Program-made: the position numbers and the translations under genes
In this document: positions 47,047 through 56,842 of the stretch, in pieces
Numbering within the stretch: the stretch's first letter is position 1
Layout: the number at the start of each line of letters is the position of its first letter
Notes under the pieces: generated by a model
Told to the model about the DNA's origin: nothing
Seen by the model: only the letters and a program-made list of their open reading frames with translations
The model's database searches: none
Assembly (NCBI RefSeq): GCF_030373225.1
Contig: NZ_JAUCZG010000014.1
Coordinates: 34,476-98,475 of the forward strand
Length of the DNA: 64,000 nucleotides
Direction of reading: 5' to 3'
Source: Hydrogenophaga sp.
Lineage (GTDB): Bacteria; Pseudomonadota; Gammaproteobacteria; Burkholderiales; Burkholderiaceae_C

Positions 47047-48480
47047 ATGCCCGTGCGCGCCACCAAGATCGTTGCCACCCTCGGCCCTGCTTCCAGCGAC
47101 CCGGCTTTGCTCGAGGCCATGATCCGCGCCGGGGTGAATGTGGTGCGGCTCAACTTCTCCCACGGCACGGCGCAGGACCACATCGATCGCGCCACGCTGG
47201 TGCGTGCGGCGGCCCAGCGCGCCGGGCGCGAGGTCGGCATCATGGCCGACCTGCAGGGCCCCAAGATCCGGGTCGGCAAGTTCGCCGACGGCAAGGTGCT
47301 GCTGGTGCCGGGCGAAAAATTCGTGCTCGACGCCTCGCGCACCGAGCCCGGCAACCTGCAAGGCGTGGGACTGGACTACAAGGAGTTGCCGCGCGACGTG
47401 AAGGCCGGCGACACCCTGCTGCTCAACGACGGCCTGATCGTGCTGACCATTGACCAGGTGGTGGGCCCGGCGGTGCACACCACGGTGCATCTTGGCGGTG
47501 AGCTCTCGAACAACAAGGGCATCAACAAGCAGGGTGGCGGCCTGACCGCGCCGGCACTCACCGCCAAGGACATGGACGACATCAAGACCGCCATGGGACT
47601 GATGGCCGACTACGTGGCGGTGAGTTTTCCGAAGAACGCCACCGACATGGAGCTGGCGCGCCAGCTGTGCAACGTGGCCGGTTCAGCCACCGGCCACCGG
47701 CCAGCGCTGATCGCGAAGATCGAGCGCGCCGAGGCGATCCCCGAGCTGGCCAACATCCTCAAGGTGTCCGACGGCATCATGGTGGCGCGCGGCGATCTCG
47801 CGGTGGAAGTGGGCAACGCGGCGGTGCCCGGCCTGCAGAAGCACATGATCCGGCTGGCGCGCGAGATGGACAAGGTGGTGATCACCGCCACGCAGATGAT
47901 GGAGTCGATGATCGTCAACCCGGTGCCCACGCGCGCCGAGGTGAGCGACGTGGCCAATGCCGTGCTCGACGGCACCGACGCGGTGATGCTCAGTGCCGAA
48001 ACCGCGGCCGGCAAATACCCGCTGGAGACGGTCAAGGAAATGGCCAACATCTGCCAGGAAGCCGAGAAGGCCGAGTACAGCGAGCTCGGCGCCGACTTCA
48101 CCGGCAAGACCTTCAAGCGCATCGACCAGTCGATCGCCATGGGTGCGCTGTTCACCGCCCACCACCTCGGCGCCAAGGCCATCGTGGCACTCACCGACTC
48201 GGGCTCGACCGCGCTGTGGATGAGCCGGCACAACGTGCGCATGCCGATCTACGCCGTGACCTCCAACCTGTCGACCCAGCGCCGCATGACGCTCTACCGC
48301 AATGTGCGCCCGCTGCTCATGGAAGCCAGCGCCGACCGCGACACCGCGCTGGCCGAAGCCGAAGACCAGCTCAAGCGACGCGGCATCGTGCACAGCGGTG
48401 ACGTCTACGCCATCACGGTGGGCGAACCCATGGGTCAGCCCGGCGGCACGAACACCCTCAAGATCTGCCGGGCCAGGTGA
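47047..48480 (+). CDS. pyk: Pyruvate kinase
   Basis: 477 residues. It makes pyruvate and ATP from phosphoenolpyruvate. RATKIVATLGPASSDPALLEAM at the start, VVRLNFSHGTAQDH, MADLQGPKIRVG and the active-site LIAKIERAEAI are all present. TGTKMD-like metal site is at MVARGDLAVEVG. AGGAGA lies upstream of the ATG. It is probably monocistronic. Confidence 0.97.
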   Translation: MPVRATKIVATLGPASSDPALLEAMIRAGVNVVRLNFSHGTAQDHIDRATLVRAAAQRAGREVGIMADLQGPKIRVGKFADGKVLLVPGEKFVLDASRTEPGNLQGVGLDYKELPRDVKAGDTLLLNDGLIVLTIDQVVGPAVHTTVHLGGELSNNKGINKQGGGLTAPALTAKDMDDIKTAMGLMADYVAVSFPKNATDMELARQLCNVAGSATGHRPALIAKIERAEAIPELANILKVSDGIMVARGDLAVEVGNAAVPGLQKHMIRLAREMDKVVITATQMMESMIVNPVPTRAEVSDVANAVLDGTDAVMLSAETAAGKYPLETVKEMANICQEAEKAEYSELGADFTGKTFKRIDQSIAMGALFTAHHLGAKAIVALTDSGSTALWMSRHNVRMPIYAVTSNLSTQRRMTLYRNVRPLLMEASADRDTALAEAEDQLKRRGIVHSGDVYAITVGEPMGQPGGTNTLKICRAR

Positions 48481-48482
48481 AG

Positions 48483-48600
48483 CACCCCCCTGCGCCGCTG
48501 CGCGGCTTCCCCCCTCTCTGGCGCGCCTGCGGCGCTGGGAGGGGGGACGGCACCTTGGGCCGGCGGAGCCGGGCCCTCGGTGCCTTTGGGTTGAGGCACC
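48483..48600. repeat. GC-rich intergenic element (copy 2, longest)
   Basis: 48485-48504 reads CCCCCCTGCGCCGCTGCGCG, followed by a GGGAGGGGGGACGGCACC segment and CCCTCGGTGCCTTTGGG. The order of blocks matches the element at 30363. It fills the gap between pyk and the esterase gene, and its two G/C-rich arms can fold back on each other. Confidence 0.65.
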
Positions 48601-48655
48601 TCGCTCGCTCCGGCCCTTTGCGAATCCGGTGAACGACGCTCGGCGTACCCAGGGG

Positions 48656-49555
48656 ATGACTTCACCGCAATCCGCCACCGTGTCGGCCCCCGGCCGCCGC
48701 CGCTGGCTTACCCTGCTGGGCCTGGCGCCCCTGCTGCAGGCCTGTTCACCGCTGCGGCTGATCAACGCCACCGTGCCGTCGAACACGCACACCCTGCAGC
48801 GCGACGAGGCCTACGGCAGCGCCGGTCGCCAGCGCATGGACGTGTACCGGCCGGTGGGTGCCGCGCCCGATGCGCCGATCGCGGTGTTTTTCTATGGCGG
48901 CAGCTGGAGCAGCGGTGACCGCGCCGACTACCGCTTCGTGGGCGAGGCGCTGGCCTCGCGCGGCATCGTCACCGTGGTCGCCGACTACCGCCTGAGCCCC
49001 GAGGTGCGCTACCCGGTGTTCCTGCAGGACTGCGCGCAGGCGGTGCGCTGGACGCGCGACAACGCAGGCCGGCTCGGCGCTTCTCCCTCGCGGCTGTTCG
49101 TCACCGGCCACAGTGCCGGTGCCTACAACGCGGCCATGCTCGCCCTCGATGCGCGCTGGCTGGCCGACGTGGGCATGAAGCCCGCCGAACTCGCCGGCTG
49201 GGTCGGCCTGGCCGGACCCTACGATTTCCTGCCCATCGGCATCCCCGATGTGCAACGCGCCTTCAACTGGCCCGACACGCCGGCGAACTCGCAGCCGCTG
49301 TTCCATGCCGGCGGCGCCGAAGGCCTGGACCACCGCGTGCTGCTGCTGGCGGCCAGAAACGACACCCTGGTCAACCCGCGGCGCAACACCCTGGCGATGG
49401 CGCAAGCCCTGCAACGCCGCGGCACGGCGGTGGAACTCGAGCTGTTCGACCGCCTCGGCCACACCACGCTGATCGGTGCCCTGGCCCCGCCATTGCGCGG
49501 CCTGGCACCGGTGCTGGACCGCTTCAGCGCATTTCTGCAGCAGCGAAGCGGCTGA
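48656..49555 (+). CDS. Alpha/beta-hydrolase lipoprotein (esterase-like)
   Basis: 299 residues. The lipobox LLQAC puts a lipidated Cys30 after an arginine-rich hydrophobic signal, so the enzyme is probably anchored to a membrane on the periplasmic side. Catalytic triad: Ser153 (GHSAG), Asp236 (ARNDTLV) and His269 (LGHTT); FYGGSW supplies the oxyanion hole. It resembles carboxylesterases of the BD-FAE type. The substrate is unknown. The Shine-Dalgarno is poor. Confidence 0.85.
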   Translation: MTSPQSATVSAPGRRRWLTLLGLAPLLQACSPLRLINATVPSNTHTLQRDEAYGSAGRQRMDVYRPVGAAPDAPIAVFFYGGSWSSGDRADYRFVGEALASRGIVTVVADYRLSPEVRYPVFLQDCAQAVRWTRDNAGRLGASPSRLFVTGHSAGAYNAAMLALDARWLADVGMKPAELAGWVGLAGPYDFLPIGIPDVQRAFNWPDTPANSQPLFHAGGAEGLDHRVLLLAARNDTLVNPRRNTLAMAQALQRRGTAVELELFDRLGHTTLIGALAPPLRGLAPVLDRFSAFLQQRSG

Positions 49556-49594
49556 TGCCGCTGGGCCCGGCGCCGCCCGCGCCGTAAAATCCCG

Positions 49595-49615
49595 GGTTAC
49601 CAACCGGTTACCAAC
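49595..49615 (+). promoter_or_regulatory. Tandem GGTTACCAAC repeat before fba
   Basis: GGTTACCAAC occurs twice with an 11-bp period (49595 and 49606), just after a TAAAAT (49585-49590) that could be a -10 box. It lies at the expected transcription start and could be an operator. No matching regulator gene is nearby. Confidence 0.4.
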
Positions 49616-49632
49616 TGACTGAAGGGATTCTC

Positions 49633-50697
49633 ATGGCGCTCGTTTCCATGCGCGAACTGCTCGACCATGCCGCCGTCCACGGCTATGGCATTCCAGCGTT
49701 CAACGTCAACAACCTCGAACAGGTCCAGGCCGTCATGGCCGCCGCCCACGAAACCGGCGCGCCGGTGATCCTGCAGGCCAGCGCCGGAGCCCGCAAGTAC
49801 GCCGGCGAGCCCTTCATCAAGCACCTGATCCAGGCCGCGGTGGAGTCGTATCCGCACATCCCCCTGGTCATGCACCAGGACCACGGGCAGAACCCCGACG
49901 TGTGCCGGGGCGCGATCGACCTGGGCTTCAGCTCGGTGATGATGGACGGCAGCCTGGAAGGTGACGGCAAGACGATCGCCAGCTACGAGTACAACGTGGA
50001 CGTCACCCGCCGGGTGGTGGACATGGCCCACAAGCTGGGCGTGACGGTGGAAGGCGAACTCGGCTGCCTGGGCAGCCTGGAGACCATGCAGGGCGACAAG
50101 GAAGACGGCCATGGCACCGACGCGGTGATGACGCGCGAACAGCTGCTGACCGACCCCGAGCAGGCAGCCGACTTCGTCAAGCGCACCCAGCTCGATGCGC
50201 TGGCCATTGCCATCGGCACCAGCCACGGCGCCTACAAGTTCACCCGCAAGCCCACCGGCGACATCCTGGCGATCGACCGCATCCAGGAAATCAACCGCCG
50301 CCTGCCCAACACCCACCTGGTGATGCACGGCTCCAGCTCGGTGCCGCAGGACCTGCTGGCGGTGATCAACCAGTACGGCGGCAAGATCAAGGAAACCTAC
50401 GGCGTGCCGGTGGAAGAGATCCAGAAGGCGATCCAGTTCGGCGTGCGCAAGATCAACATCGACACCGACATCCGACTGGCCATGACGGCCGCGGTGCGCA
50501 AGTTCCTGGCCGAGAACCCCGAGAAGTTCGATGCCCGCGAATGGCTCAAGCCCGCCCGAGAAGCCGCCAAGGCGATCTGCAAGCAGCGCTACATCGAATT
50601 CGGCTGCGAAGGCCAGGCCGGCAAGATCAAGGGCGAAAGCCTTCAGGTGGTGGCCGCCAAATACGCCAAGGGCGAACTGGCCCAGGTGGTGCACTGA
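49633..50697 (+). CDS. fba: Class II fructose-bisphosphate aldolase
   Basis: 354 residues, the longer Calvin-cycle/proteobacterial subtype of the zinc-dependent aldolase. [26 protein letters not shown] begins it; [10 protein letters not shown] holds the catalytic Asp and a zinc His; HGSSSVPQ is near the end. It serves glycolysis and gluconeogenesis. It is followed by a strong terminator. Confidence 0.97.
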   Translation: MALVSMRELLDHAAVHGYGIPAFNVNNLEQVQAVMAAAHETGAPVILQASAGARKYAGEPFIKHLIQAAVESYPHIPLVMHQDHGQNPDVCRGAIDLGFSSVMMDGSLEGDGKTIASYEYNVDVTRRVVDMAHKLGVTVEGELGCLGSLETMQGDKEDGHGTDAVMTREQLLTDPEQAADFVKRTQLDALAIAIGTSHGAYKFTRKPTGDILAIDRIQEINRRLPNTHLVMHGSSSVPQDLLAVINQYGGKIKETYGVPVEEIQKAIQFGVRKINIDTDIRLAMTAAVRKFLAENPEKFDAREWLKPAREAAKAICKQRYIEFGCEGQAGKIKGESLQVVAAKYAKGELAQVVH

Positions 50698-50724
50698 CCG
50701 GTTCCCGCCTCAAGCGCCCTTGCA

Positions 50725-50750
50725 AACGCCACCTTCGGGTGGCGTTTTTC
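50725..50750 (+). terminator. Intrinsic terminator after fba
   Basis: AACGCCACC (50725-50733) pairs with GGTGGCGTT (50738-50746) around a TTCG loop and is followed by TTTC. The stem also faces the end of the convergent IclR gene three bases away, so it may serve both. Confidence 0.93.
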
Positions 50751-50752
50751 AT

Positions 50753-51580
50753 TCAATCCTCCCAACCCGCTGCCTGGATCGCGGCCACGATCTCGCGCCC
50801 GGTCGTCACCAGCGCCGGGCCGAAGTCCTCGTGCAGCAAGGCGCCCTGCAGTCGCGCAGCCGGGCCGCCCACGGTGAGCGCCAGCGGCTCGCGGCCATCG
50901 CCGAGATCCAGGCCCACGCCGATGGCGGCGATCTCGCTTTCCCACTCCGAGGCCGACACCGCATAGCCGCGCCGGGCGCACTCGACCTCGGCGCGGTGCA
51001 GCCCGGCTTCGCGCGCAGGCCACAGCCCCGGGTCTTGCGCCTGCAGGCGCCGCCCCACCGTGGCCCGCAGGCCCGGCGAGGCCGCGCACCAGATCGCGCG
51101 GCCCATGGCCGTTTCGGCGAACGGCAGGCGGGTGCCCACATCCAGCCCCAGGATCAGGCGCGCCGTGCTGCGGCAGTGGGCCACATAGACCACCGAGGTG
51201 TCGTGCCGCACGCCCAGCGAGACCGCCGCCTGCGTGTGCTCGGCCAGCGTTTCCATGAACGGCCGTGCAATGCGCCCGACCTCGAAGTTGGACAGCACGC
51301 TGAAGCCCAGCGACAGCACCGCCGGGCTCAGCGCGTACTCGCCGCTGGCCGGGCGGTGCCGCAGATAACCCAGGCTGGTGAGCGTGAAGGTGAGGCGCGA
51401 GACGGTGGCCTGCGGCAGGCCGGTGCGCCGGGCGAGTTCCTGGTGAGCCAGCCAGCGGTCGGCCGGGCTGAAGCAGCGCAGCACGGTGAGCCCGCGCGCC
51501 AGTGCGGTGACAAAGCGCCGGTCGTCGGCCGGGTCTGACTCGGCCAGGGGCGCAGGGGGTGAATGGCGATGGCGTCCCAT
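50753..51580 (-). CDS. IclR-family transcriptional regulator
   Basis: 275 residues. The winged helix-turn-helix is near residues 25-80 (LARGLTVLRCFSPADRWLAHQELARRTGLPQATVSRL region), and the C-terminal sensor domain has LDVGTRLPFAETAMGRA and ESEIAAIGVGLD. The effector is unknown but is likely an aromatic or carboxylic acid, given the divergent ligase and Bug genes. AGGAG lies six bases before the ATG at 51580. Confidence 0.92.
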   Translation of the reverse strand: MGRHRHSPPAPLAESDPADDRRFVTALARGLTVLRCFSPADRWLAHQELARRTGLPQATVSRLTFTLTSLGYLRHRPASGEYALSPAVLSLGFSVLSNFEVGRIARPFMETLAEHTQAAVSLGVRHDTSVVYVAHCRSTARLILGLDVGTRLPFAETAMGRAIWCAASPGLRATVGRRLQAQDPGLWPAREAGLHRAEVECARRGYAVSASEWESEIAAIGVGLDLGDGREPLALTVGGPAARLQGALLHEDFGPALVTTGREIVAAIQAAGWED

Positions 51581-51633
51581 GGCGGGCTCCTTTTTCTGCA
51601 GACCGGAATATCCGGTCCGGGCCTTCGGCTTGT

Positions 51634-51650
51634 ATTCCGCAGAACGGAAT
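51634..51650. promoter_or_regulatory. Palindrome TTCCG-N5-CGGAA (site 1)
   Basis: Perfect inverted repeat ATTCCG(CAGAA)CGGAAT centred at 51642, in the IclR/ligase divergent region. An identical arm pair occurs 123 bp away. IclR-family regulators bind short palindromes of this sort. CCGGAATATCCGG at 51603-51615 is a further palindrome nearby. Confidence 0.6.
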
Positions 51651-51756
51651 TCTGCAGGTGTTCCGGCATGAAACCCATGCTCGCTTTCCCTGATGTGTGC
51701 CGATCCGCATTTACAGGGGCAGCCGCTGCGCCGTATATTGAATGTCCGACTGTCGT

Positions 51757-51773
51757 TTTCCGCCAAGCGGAAT
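51757..51773. promoter_or_regulatory. Palindrome TTCCG-N5-CGGAA (site 2)
   Basis: TTCCG(CCAAG)CGGAA centred at 51765, only 31 bp before the acyl-CoA ligase start codon. It would block transcription or initiation if occupied. Arms match site 1 exactly. Confidence 0.6.
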
Positions 51774-51803
51774 TGATCAAACCCCTGCGCTCCCTCCATC
51801 GGC

Positions 51804-53492
51804 ATGACGACTCCCCCACCGGCCCACTGGCCGCCCGGCCTGCCGCAGCACCTCACGCTGCCGCAGACCCATGTCTTCTACAACCTGGAGGTGTCGGCCC
51901 GGCGCTACCCCGACAAAGCCTTCATCGTGTTCTACGACACGGCGCTGAGCTACGCGCAGTTCCTGCGCGAGACCGAGTGCCTGGCCGGCCACCTGCAGCA
52001 GGTCTGCGGCGTGCAGTCGGGCGACCGGGTGCTGCTGTGCATGCAGAACAGCCCGCAGTGGGCGCTGGCCTTCTATGCCATCCTGCGCGCCGGCGCGGTG
52101 GTGGTGCCGGTGAACCCGATGAACCGCACCGAGGAACTGCGCCACTGCCTGACCGACAGCGGCGCGCAGGTGGCCCTGGTGGCGCAGGACCTGCTGGCGC
52201 AACTGCGCCCGCTGCTCGAGCCCGAGGGCGACGGTCTGCGCCATGCGGTCGTGGCCACCTACAGCGACCACCTGCGCGTGCCCACCGACCTGGCGGTGCC
52301 CGACTTCGTGGCGGCGCCGCGCCAGCCTCTCGAAGGTCCCGGCCTGGTGGCCTGGGCCGATGCGATCGGCCCGGGACGCATCCCCGGGCCCTTGGCCACC
52401 GGCCCGGACGACCTGTGCGCCATGCCCTACACCTCGGGCACCACCGGCCTGCCCAAGGGCTGCATGCACACCCACCGCAGCGTGATGAGCACGCTGGTGG
52501 GCGGTGTGCGCTGGTTCGGCACCTCGCAGGACGCGGTCTGCCTCTCGGTGCTGCCGTTCTTCCATGTCACCGGCCTCACCGGCAGCCTGAACGGGCCGCT
52601 CCATGTGGGCGCCACCATCGTGGTGCTCGCCCGCTGGGACCGTGAGGTCGCTGCGGTCTGCATGCAGCGCTACCGCGTGACCATGTGGCAGGCCATCTCC
52701 ACCATGGTGATCGACTTCCTCGCCCACCCGAGGCTGGAGCGCTTCGACCTCTCCAGCCTGAGCTGCGTGCGCGGCGGCGGCGCGGCGATGCCCGAGGCAC
52801 TGGCCGCGCGCCTCAAGACCCTCACCGGGCAGGACTACATCGAGGGCTACGGCATGTCCGAAACCATGGCCGCCACCCACATCAACCCGACGCACCGCCC
52901 CAAGCGCCAGTGCCTGGGCCTGCCGGTGTTCGACGTGCGCGCGCTCGTGGTCGACCCCGACACCCTGGCCGAACTGCCCGCCGGCGAGACCGGCGAGATC
53001 GTGGTGCACGGCCCGCAGGTGATGCAGGGCTACTGGCGCAACCCGGCGGCCACGCAAGAGGCCTTCGTGACCATCAACGGCCAGCGCTTCCTGCGCACCG
53101 GCGACCTCGGCCACGTGGACGAAGAAGGCTACTTCTTCATGACCGACCGCCTCAAACGCATGATCAATGCCAGCGGCTTCAAGGTCTGGCCGGCCGAGGT
53201 GGAAGCGCTCATGTACCACCACCCGGCCATCCAGGAAGCCTGCGTGATCGGCGTGCGCGATGCCCGGCGCGGCGAGAGCGTGAAGGCACTGGTCGTGCTG
53301 CGACCCGAACACCGCGGGCAGGTGAGCGCGCAGGACGTGATCGACTGGGCGCACGGCCACATGGCCGCCTACAAGAGCCCGCGCAGCGTGGAATTCGTGG
53401 AGGCGCTGCCCCGCTCGGGCAGCGGCAAGGTGATGTGGCGCGAACTGCAGGAACAGCAGGCCGCGCTGGACGCCGCCACCCCTCCCCCTTGA
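51804..53492 (+). CDS. Acyl-CoA ligase (AMP-binding superfamily)
   Basis: 562 residues of the long-chain/aryl acyl-CoA synthetase type, which activates a carboxylic acid with ATP and CoA. The phosphate loop is YTSGTTGLPKG, the adenine motif GYGMSET, the hinge TGDLGHVDEEGYFF, and the catalytic lysine lies in RSGSGKVMW near the C-terminus. The substrate is not known, but a co-transcribed Bug protein suggests an imported carboxylate. It is divergent from the IclR gene, probably its regulator. Confidence 0.92.
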   Translation: MTTPPPAHWPPGLPQHLTLPQTHVFYNLEVSARRYPDKAFIVFYDTALSYAQFLRETECLAGHLQQVCGVQSGDRVLLCMQNSPQWALAFYAILRAGAVVVPVNPMNRTEELRHCLTDSGAQVALVAQDLLAQLRPLLEPEGDGLRHAVVATYSDHLRVPTDLAVPDFVAAPRQPLEGPGLVAWADAIGPGRIPGPLATGPDDLCAMPYTSGTTGLPKGCMHTHRSVMSTLVGGVRWFGTSQDAVCLSVLPFFHVTGLTGSLNGPLHVGATIVVLARWDREVAAVCMQRYRVTMWQAISTMVIDFLAHPRLERFDLSSLSCVRGGGAAMPEALAARLKTLTGQDYIEGYGMSETMAATHINPTHRPKRQCLGLPVFDVRALVVDPDTLAELPAGETGEIVVHGPQVMQGYWRNPAATQEAFVTINGQRFLRTGDLGHVDEEGYFFMTDRLKRMINASGFKVWPAEVEALMYHHPAIQEACVIGVRDARRGESVKALVVLRPEHRGQVSAQDVIDWAHGHMAAYKSPRSVEFVEALPRSGSGKVMWRELQEQQAALDAATPPP

Positions 53493-53559
53493 GCAACTCC
53501 ATGGCGCACACCGCGCCACCACCACCGCCAGACCGGCATTTCCCCCGAAGGAGACAAGC

Positions 53560-54570
53560 ATGAAGAACACGACATCGACACCCCCATCGCAGCGCCGCCG
53601 CGCGATGCTGCTGGCCGCGGTCACCGCCACGGCGGCTGCCGGCGTGGCACCCTGGAGCGTTGCGAACGCACAAGCCCAGGCCTACCCGACCCGCCCGGTC
53701 ACGCTGATCATTCCGTGGCCCGCCGGCGGCTCGACCGATCGCCACCTGCGCACCCTGGCCGAACTCGCGTCCAAACACCTGGGCCAGCCCATCGTGATCG
53801 AAAACAAGCCGGGTGCCGGCGGCACCCTGGGTCCGAGCACCATGGCCCAGACCGCCAAGCCCGACGGCTACACCATCGCGCAGTTCCCGCTGGGCATGTT
53901 GCGCCTGCCGCACATGCAGAAAGCCAACTGGAACCCGCTGACCGACTTCAGCTACATCATCGGCGTCTCGGGCTACACCTTCGGCCTCACGGTGAAGGCC
54001 GACTCGCCCTACAAGACCTTCAAGGACTATGTGGAGGCCGCCCGCAAGCAGCCCGGCATGATCAACTACGGCTCCACCGGCACCGGCAGCAGCCCGCACC
54101 TGCTGATGGAAGAGCTGGCGGGCAACGCCAAGGTGCAGTTCACCCATGTGCCGTTCAAGGGCAATGCCGACCTGCAGTCGGCCCTGCTCGGTGGCCATGT
54201 GATGGCACAGAGCGACGCGACCGGCTGGGACAAGTTTGTCGACAGCGGCGAAATGCGCCTGCTGGTGACCTTCGGTGACCAGCGCACCAAGCGCTGGCCC
54301 GACGTGCCCACCGCGATGGACCTGGGCTACAACGTGGTGTCGAGTTCGCCTTACGGCCTGGTGGGCCCCAAGGGCATGGACCCGGCCATCATGAAGACGC
54401 TGCACGACGCCTTCAAGAAAGCCATGGACGAACCCCGGCACCTGGAAGTCCTGGGCCAGCTCAACCAGGCCATGTGGTACCGCAACGGCGACGAGTATCG
54501 CCAGTGGGCAGCCGAGACCTTCACCAAGGACAAGGCCCTGATCGAGCGCCTGGGGCTGGCAGCGAAATAA
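53560..54570 (+). CDS. Bug/TctC-family periplasmic binding protein (co-transcribed with the ligase)
   Basis: 336 residues. Signal peptide near residues 12-40 with [17 protein letters not shown] and VANAQA. The mature protein shows [19 protein letters not shown] and [17 protein letters not shown], typical of Bug receptors. It lies 67 bp after the acyl-CoA ligase, and AAGGAG precedes its start. It likely binds the acid that the ligase activates. Confidence 0.92.
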   Translation: MKNTTSTPPSQRRRAMLLAAVTATAAAGVAPWSVANAQAQAYPTRPVTLIIPWPAGGSTDRHLRTLAELASKHLGQPIVIENKPGAGGTLGPSTMAQTAKPDGYTIAQFPLGMLRLPHMQKANWNPLTDFSYIIGVSGYTFGLTVKADSPYKTFKDYVEAARKQPGMINYGSTGTGSSPHLLMEELAGNAKVQFTHVPFKGNADLQSALLGGHVMAQSDATGWDKFVDSGEMRLLVTFGDQRTKRWPDVPTAMDLGYNVVSSSPYGLVGPKGMDPAIMKTLHDAFKKAMDEPRHLEVLGQLNQAMWYRNGDEYRQWAAETFTKDKALIERLGLAAK

Positions 54571-54620
54571 GCGGTGACCCGGGGGACCGCCAACTTGCGA
54601 TAATCCCCCGGAATGGTTCA

Positions 54621-54650
54621 AAGCCCGTTGGCTGTTCAACGGGCTTTTTT
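54621..54650 (+). terminator. Intrinsic terminator after the ligase-Bug operon
   Basis: AAGCCCGTT (54621-54629) pairs with AACGGGCTT (54638-54646), followed by TTTTC. It lies between the Bug gene and purC. Confidence 0.9.
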
Positions 54651-54677
54651 CTTGTCCTGCCTTTTCCTGATCCGACC

Positions 54678-55586
54678 ATGACCCCTGCCCTGCACACCTC
54701 GGCCCTCACCTCCCTGCCCTTGCTGGCGCGCGGCAAGGTGCGCGACAACTACGCCGTGGGCGACGACCGCATCCTGATGGTGGCGAGCGACCGCATCAGC
54801 GCCTTCGACGTGATCATGGGCGAGCCCATCCCCGGCAAGGGCGAGCTGCTCACCCGGCTTTCGCTGTTCTGGTTCGACAAGCTCGGCCCGAACGGCCTGA
54901 ACATCTGCCCGATCCACCTGACCGGCGAGGCGCCCGAGAGCGTGGTGTCGGCGGCAGAAAGGCCCCAGGTCACCGGCCGTTCGATGCTGGTGCAGCGCCT
55001 CAAACCGATCCCGGTCGAAGCCGTGGTGCGCGGGTATCTCGCCGGCAGTGGCTGGAAGGAATACCAGGACAACCAGGCCGTGTGCGGCGTGAAGCTGCCC
55101 GCCGGCCTGCAGAACGCCTCCAAACTGCCCGAGCCGATCTACACGCCCGCGGCCAAGGCCGAGATGGGCGAGCACGACGAGAACATCACCTTCGAACAAA
55201 CCGTGGCCATGATCGGCCCCGAGCTGGCCGCGCAGATCCGCGACGTGTCGATTGCGCTCTACAAGGCCGCGGCCGAAATGGCACGGCTCAAGGGCATCAT
55301 CATTGCCGACACCAAGTTCGAGTTCGGCCTGGACAAGGCCGGCCAGCTGGTGCTCATGGACGAGGTGCTCACGCCCGACAGCTCACGCTACTGGCCAGCC
55401 GAGAGCTATGTGGTCGGGCAGAACCCGCCGAGCTACGACAAGCAGTTCCTGCGCGACTGGCTGGAGACCGCGCAAGTGGGCGGCAAGCCCTGGGACAAGA
55501 CACCCCCAGCGCCGCGCCTGCCCAAGGACGTGATCGAGAAGACGGCAGCAAAGTACCAGGAAGCCCTCAGCCGCCTCATGGGCTGA
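54678..55586 (+). CDS. purC: SAICAR synthetase
   Basis: 302 residues. It joins aspartate to CAIR in purine synthesis. The ATP loop region is [41 protein letters not shown] and ADTKFEFG are family signatures. The start at 54678 lies 27 bp after a terminator. purE and purK are nearby but separated by a convergent thioredoxin gene. Confidence 0.96.
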   Translation: MTPALHTSALTSLPLLARGKVRDNYAVGDDRILMVASDRISAFDVIMGEPIPGKGELLTRLSLFWFDKLGPNGLNICPIHLTGEAPESVVSAAERPQVTGRSMLVQRLKPIPVEAVVRGYLAGSGWKEYQDNQAVCGVKLPAGLQNASKLPEPIYTPAAKAEMGEHDENITFEQTVAMIGPELAAQIRDVSIALYKAAAEMARLKGIIIADTKFEFGLDKAGQLVLMDEVLTPDSSRYWPAESYVVGQNPPSYDKQFLRDWLETAQVGGKPWDKTPPAPRLPKDVIEKTAAKYQEALSRLMG

Positions 55587-55633
55587 GCCATCTCCGCTCG
55601 GGCCGAGCCATCTCCGTTGGGGCCGATCCCCCT

Positions 55634-55709
55634 CCGTTCGGGCTGAGCTTGTCGAAGCCCTTGCACACCAAGGTATGGGTGAGCCCTTCGACAGGCTCAG
55701 GGCGAACGG
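55634..55709. repeat. REP-like inverted pair after purC
   Basis: Two 27-bp arms (55634-55660 and 55683-55709) are inverted copies of the unit found inside recG, 23 of 27 positions matching. The loop is 22 bases. It lies between the convergent purC and thioredoxin genes and can fold as a long hairpin that could end both transcripts. Degenerate half-units flank it on both sides (55600-55633, 55715-55740). Confidence 0.85.
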
Positions 55710-55786
55710 GGTTGTGTCGCCTCAAGGCGAACGGGGCTGGTTCGGGTCCTGCGAAAGGACGTGCGCGCGCAGCGCACGGTGTTTTC

Positions 55787-56695
55787 TCAGCTCAGCACAA
55801 CACTCGACAAGCGCCGCCGGTAGGTCGCCACCGTCGGGTCTTCCGGCGGCACCTGGCCTTCGGCCACCTTGGGCTTGGGCGGCTCGATGATGTCCAGGAT
55901 GGCGATGAAGGTCTTGCGCGCGAGGTCTTCGCTCCAGGCCTTGTCGCGCATCAGGATCTCCAGCAGCTCGTCCATGGCCGGCACCCACTGGCCGTGCGCC
56001 ATGAGCAGCTGGGCCAGCGCAAAGCGCGATGCAAAGTCGCGTTTGCTGGTGGCAATGGCCGCCTGCAGTTCGGCCGCGCGGGCCTGAGGATCGGCCACGT
56101 CGGCGTTGGCATCGCGCGCGGCCATCCAGCGCTGCAGCGAGTCGAGACGGCGCACCGCGGCCGCCTTGGCGATCACGGGGGCGAACGCCACCTTGGCGTC
56201 GTCATCCAGGCCGAGCTCGAGCTGCAGCTTGACCAGATCGAAGCGTGCGTCGTCGTTGTTCGGATCGGTCTTCACCGCCTCCTGCAGCTTCTCCAGCGCG
56301 CCTTCCAGGTCGCCTTCGGCGATGGCCTCCATGGCTTCCTCTTCCACCGCCACCGCTTCCAGCTCGTTGGCGGCAGGCAGGTGCTTGTCGAGAAACTCCT
56401 TGATCTGGCCTTCGGGCAGCGCGCCCATGAAGCCGTCGACCGGCTGACCGTTCATGAGCAGCACGCAGGTGGGGATGCTGCGGATGCCGAACGCCGCGGC
56501 CAGTTGCTGCTCCTGGTCGGAGTCGATCTTGACCAGCTTGAAGCGACCGGCGTAGGCCGCCTCAACCTTCTCCAGCAGCGGCCCGATGACTTTGCAGGGG
56601 CCGCACCAGGGGGCCCAGAAATCGACCAGCACAGGGGTGTGGTGCGAAGCCTCGATGACCTCGGCTTCGAAATTTGCAATGGTGACGTTGATCAT
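55787..56695 (-). CDS. Thioredoxin-TPR co-chaperone (CnoX/YbbN-like)
   Basis: 302 residues. The N-terminal thioredoxin domain keeps the active site Trp-Cys31-Gly-Pro-Cys34 and the cis-proline (IRSIPTC); the C-terminal half is TPR-like, rich in Ala/Glu helices (ALEKLQEAVKTDPNNDDAR). In E. coli the relative CnoX protects proteins from hypochlorous acid and works with GroEL. E. coli CnoX lacks a redox-active CXXC, but this one has it, so redox function is plausible. The ATG at 56695 is the family start. Confidence 0.9.
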   Translation of the reverse strand: MINVTIANFEAEVIEASHHTPVLVDFWAPWCGPCKVIGPLLEKVEAAYAGRFKLVKIDSDQEQQLAAAFGIRSIPTCVLLMNGQPVDGFMGALPEGQIKEFLDKHLPAANELEAVAVEEEAMEAIAEGDLEGALEKLQEAVKTDPNNDDARFDLVKLQLELGLDDDAKVAFAPVIAKAAAVRRLDSLQRWMAARDANADVADPQARAAELQAAIATSKRDFASRFALAQLLMAHGQWVPAMDELLEILMRDKAWSEDLARKTFIAILDIIEPPKPKVAEGQVPPEDPTVATYRRRLSSVVLS

Positions 56696-56842
56696 GAGGG
56701 GGAGGCCTGAAGGGGATGCGGTGCGAAGCGGCCGGCGCCGTGGACGCGAACCGTAAAATCGACACTTTACCGGAGAGCGCATGCACGTTCATGCGCGCCA
56801 CCGGGCAACGCCCCTTGCGGGCGCATCGGCCAAAGGCACAAC

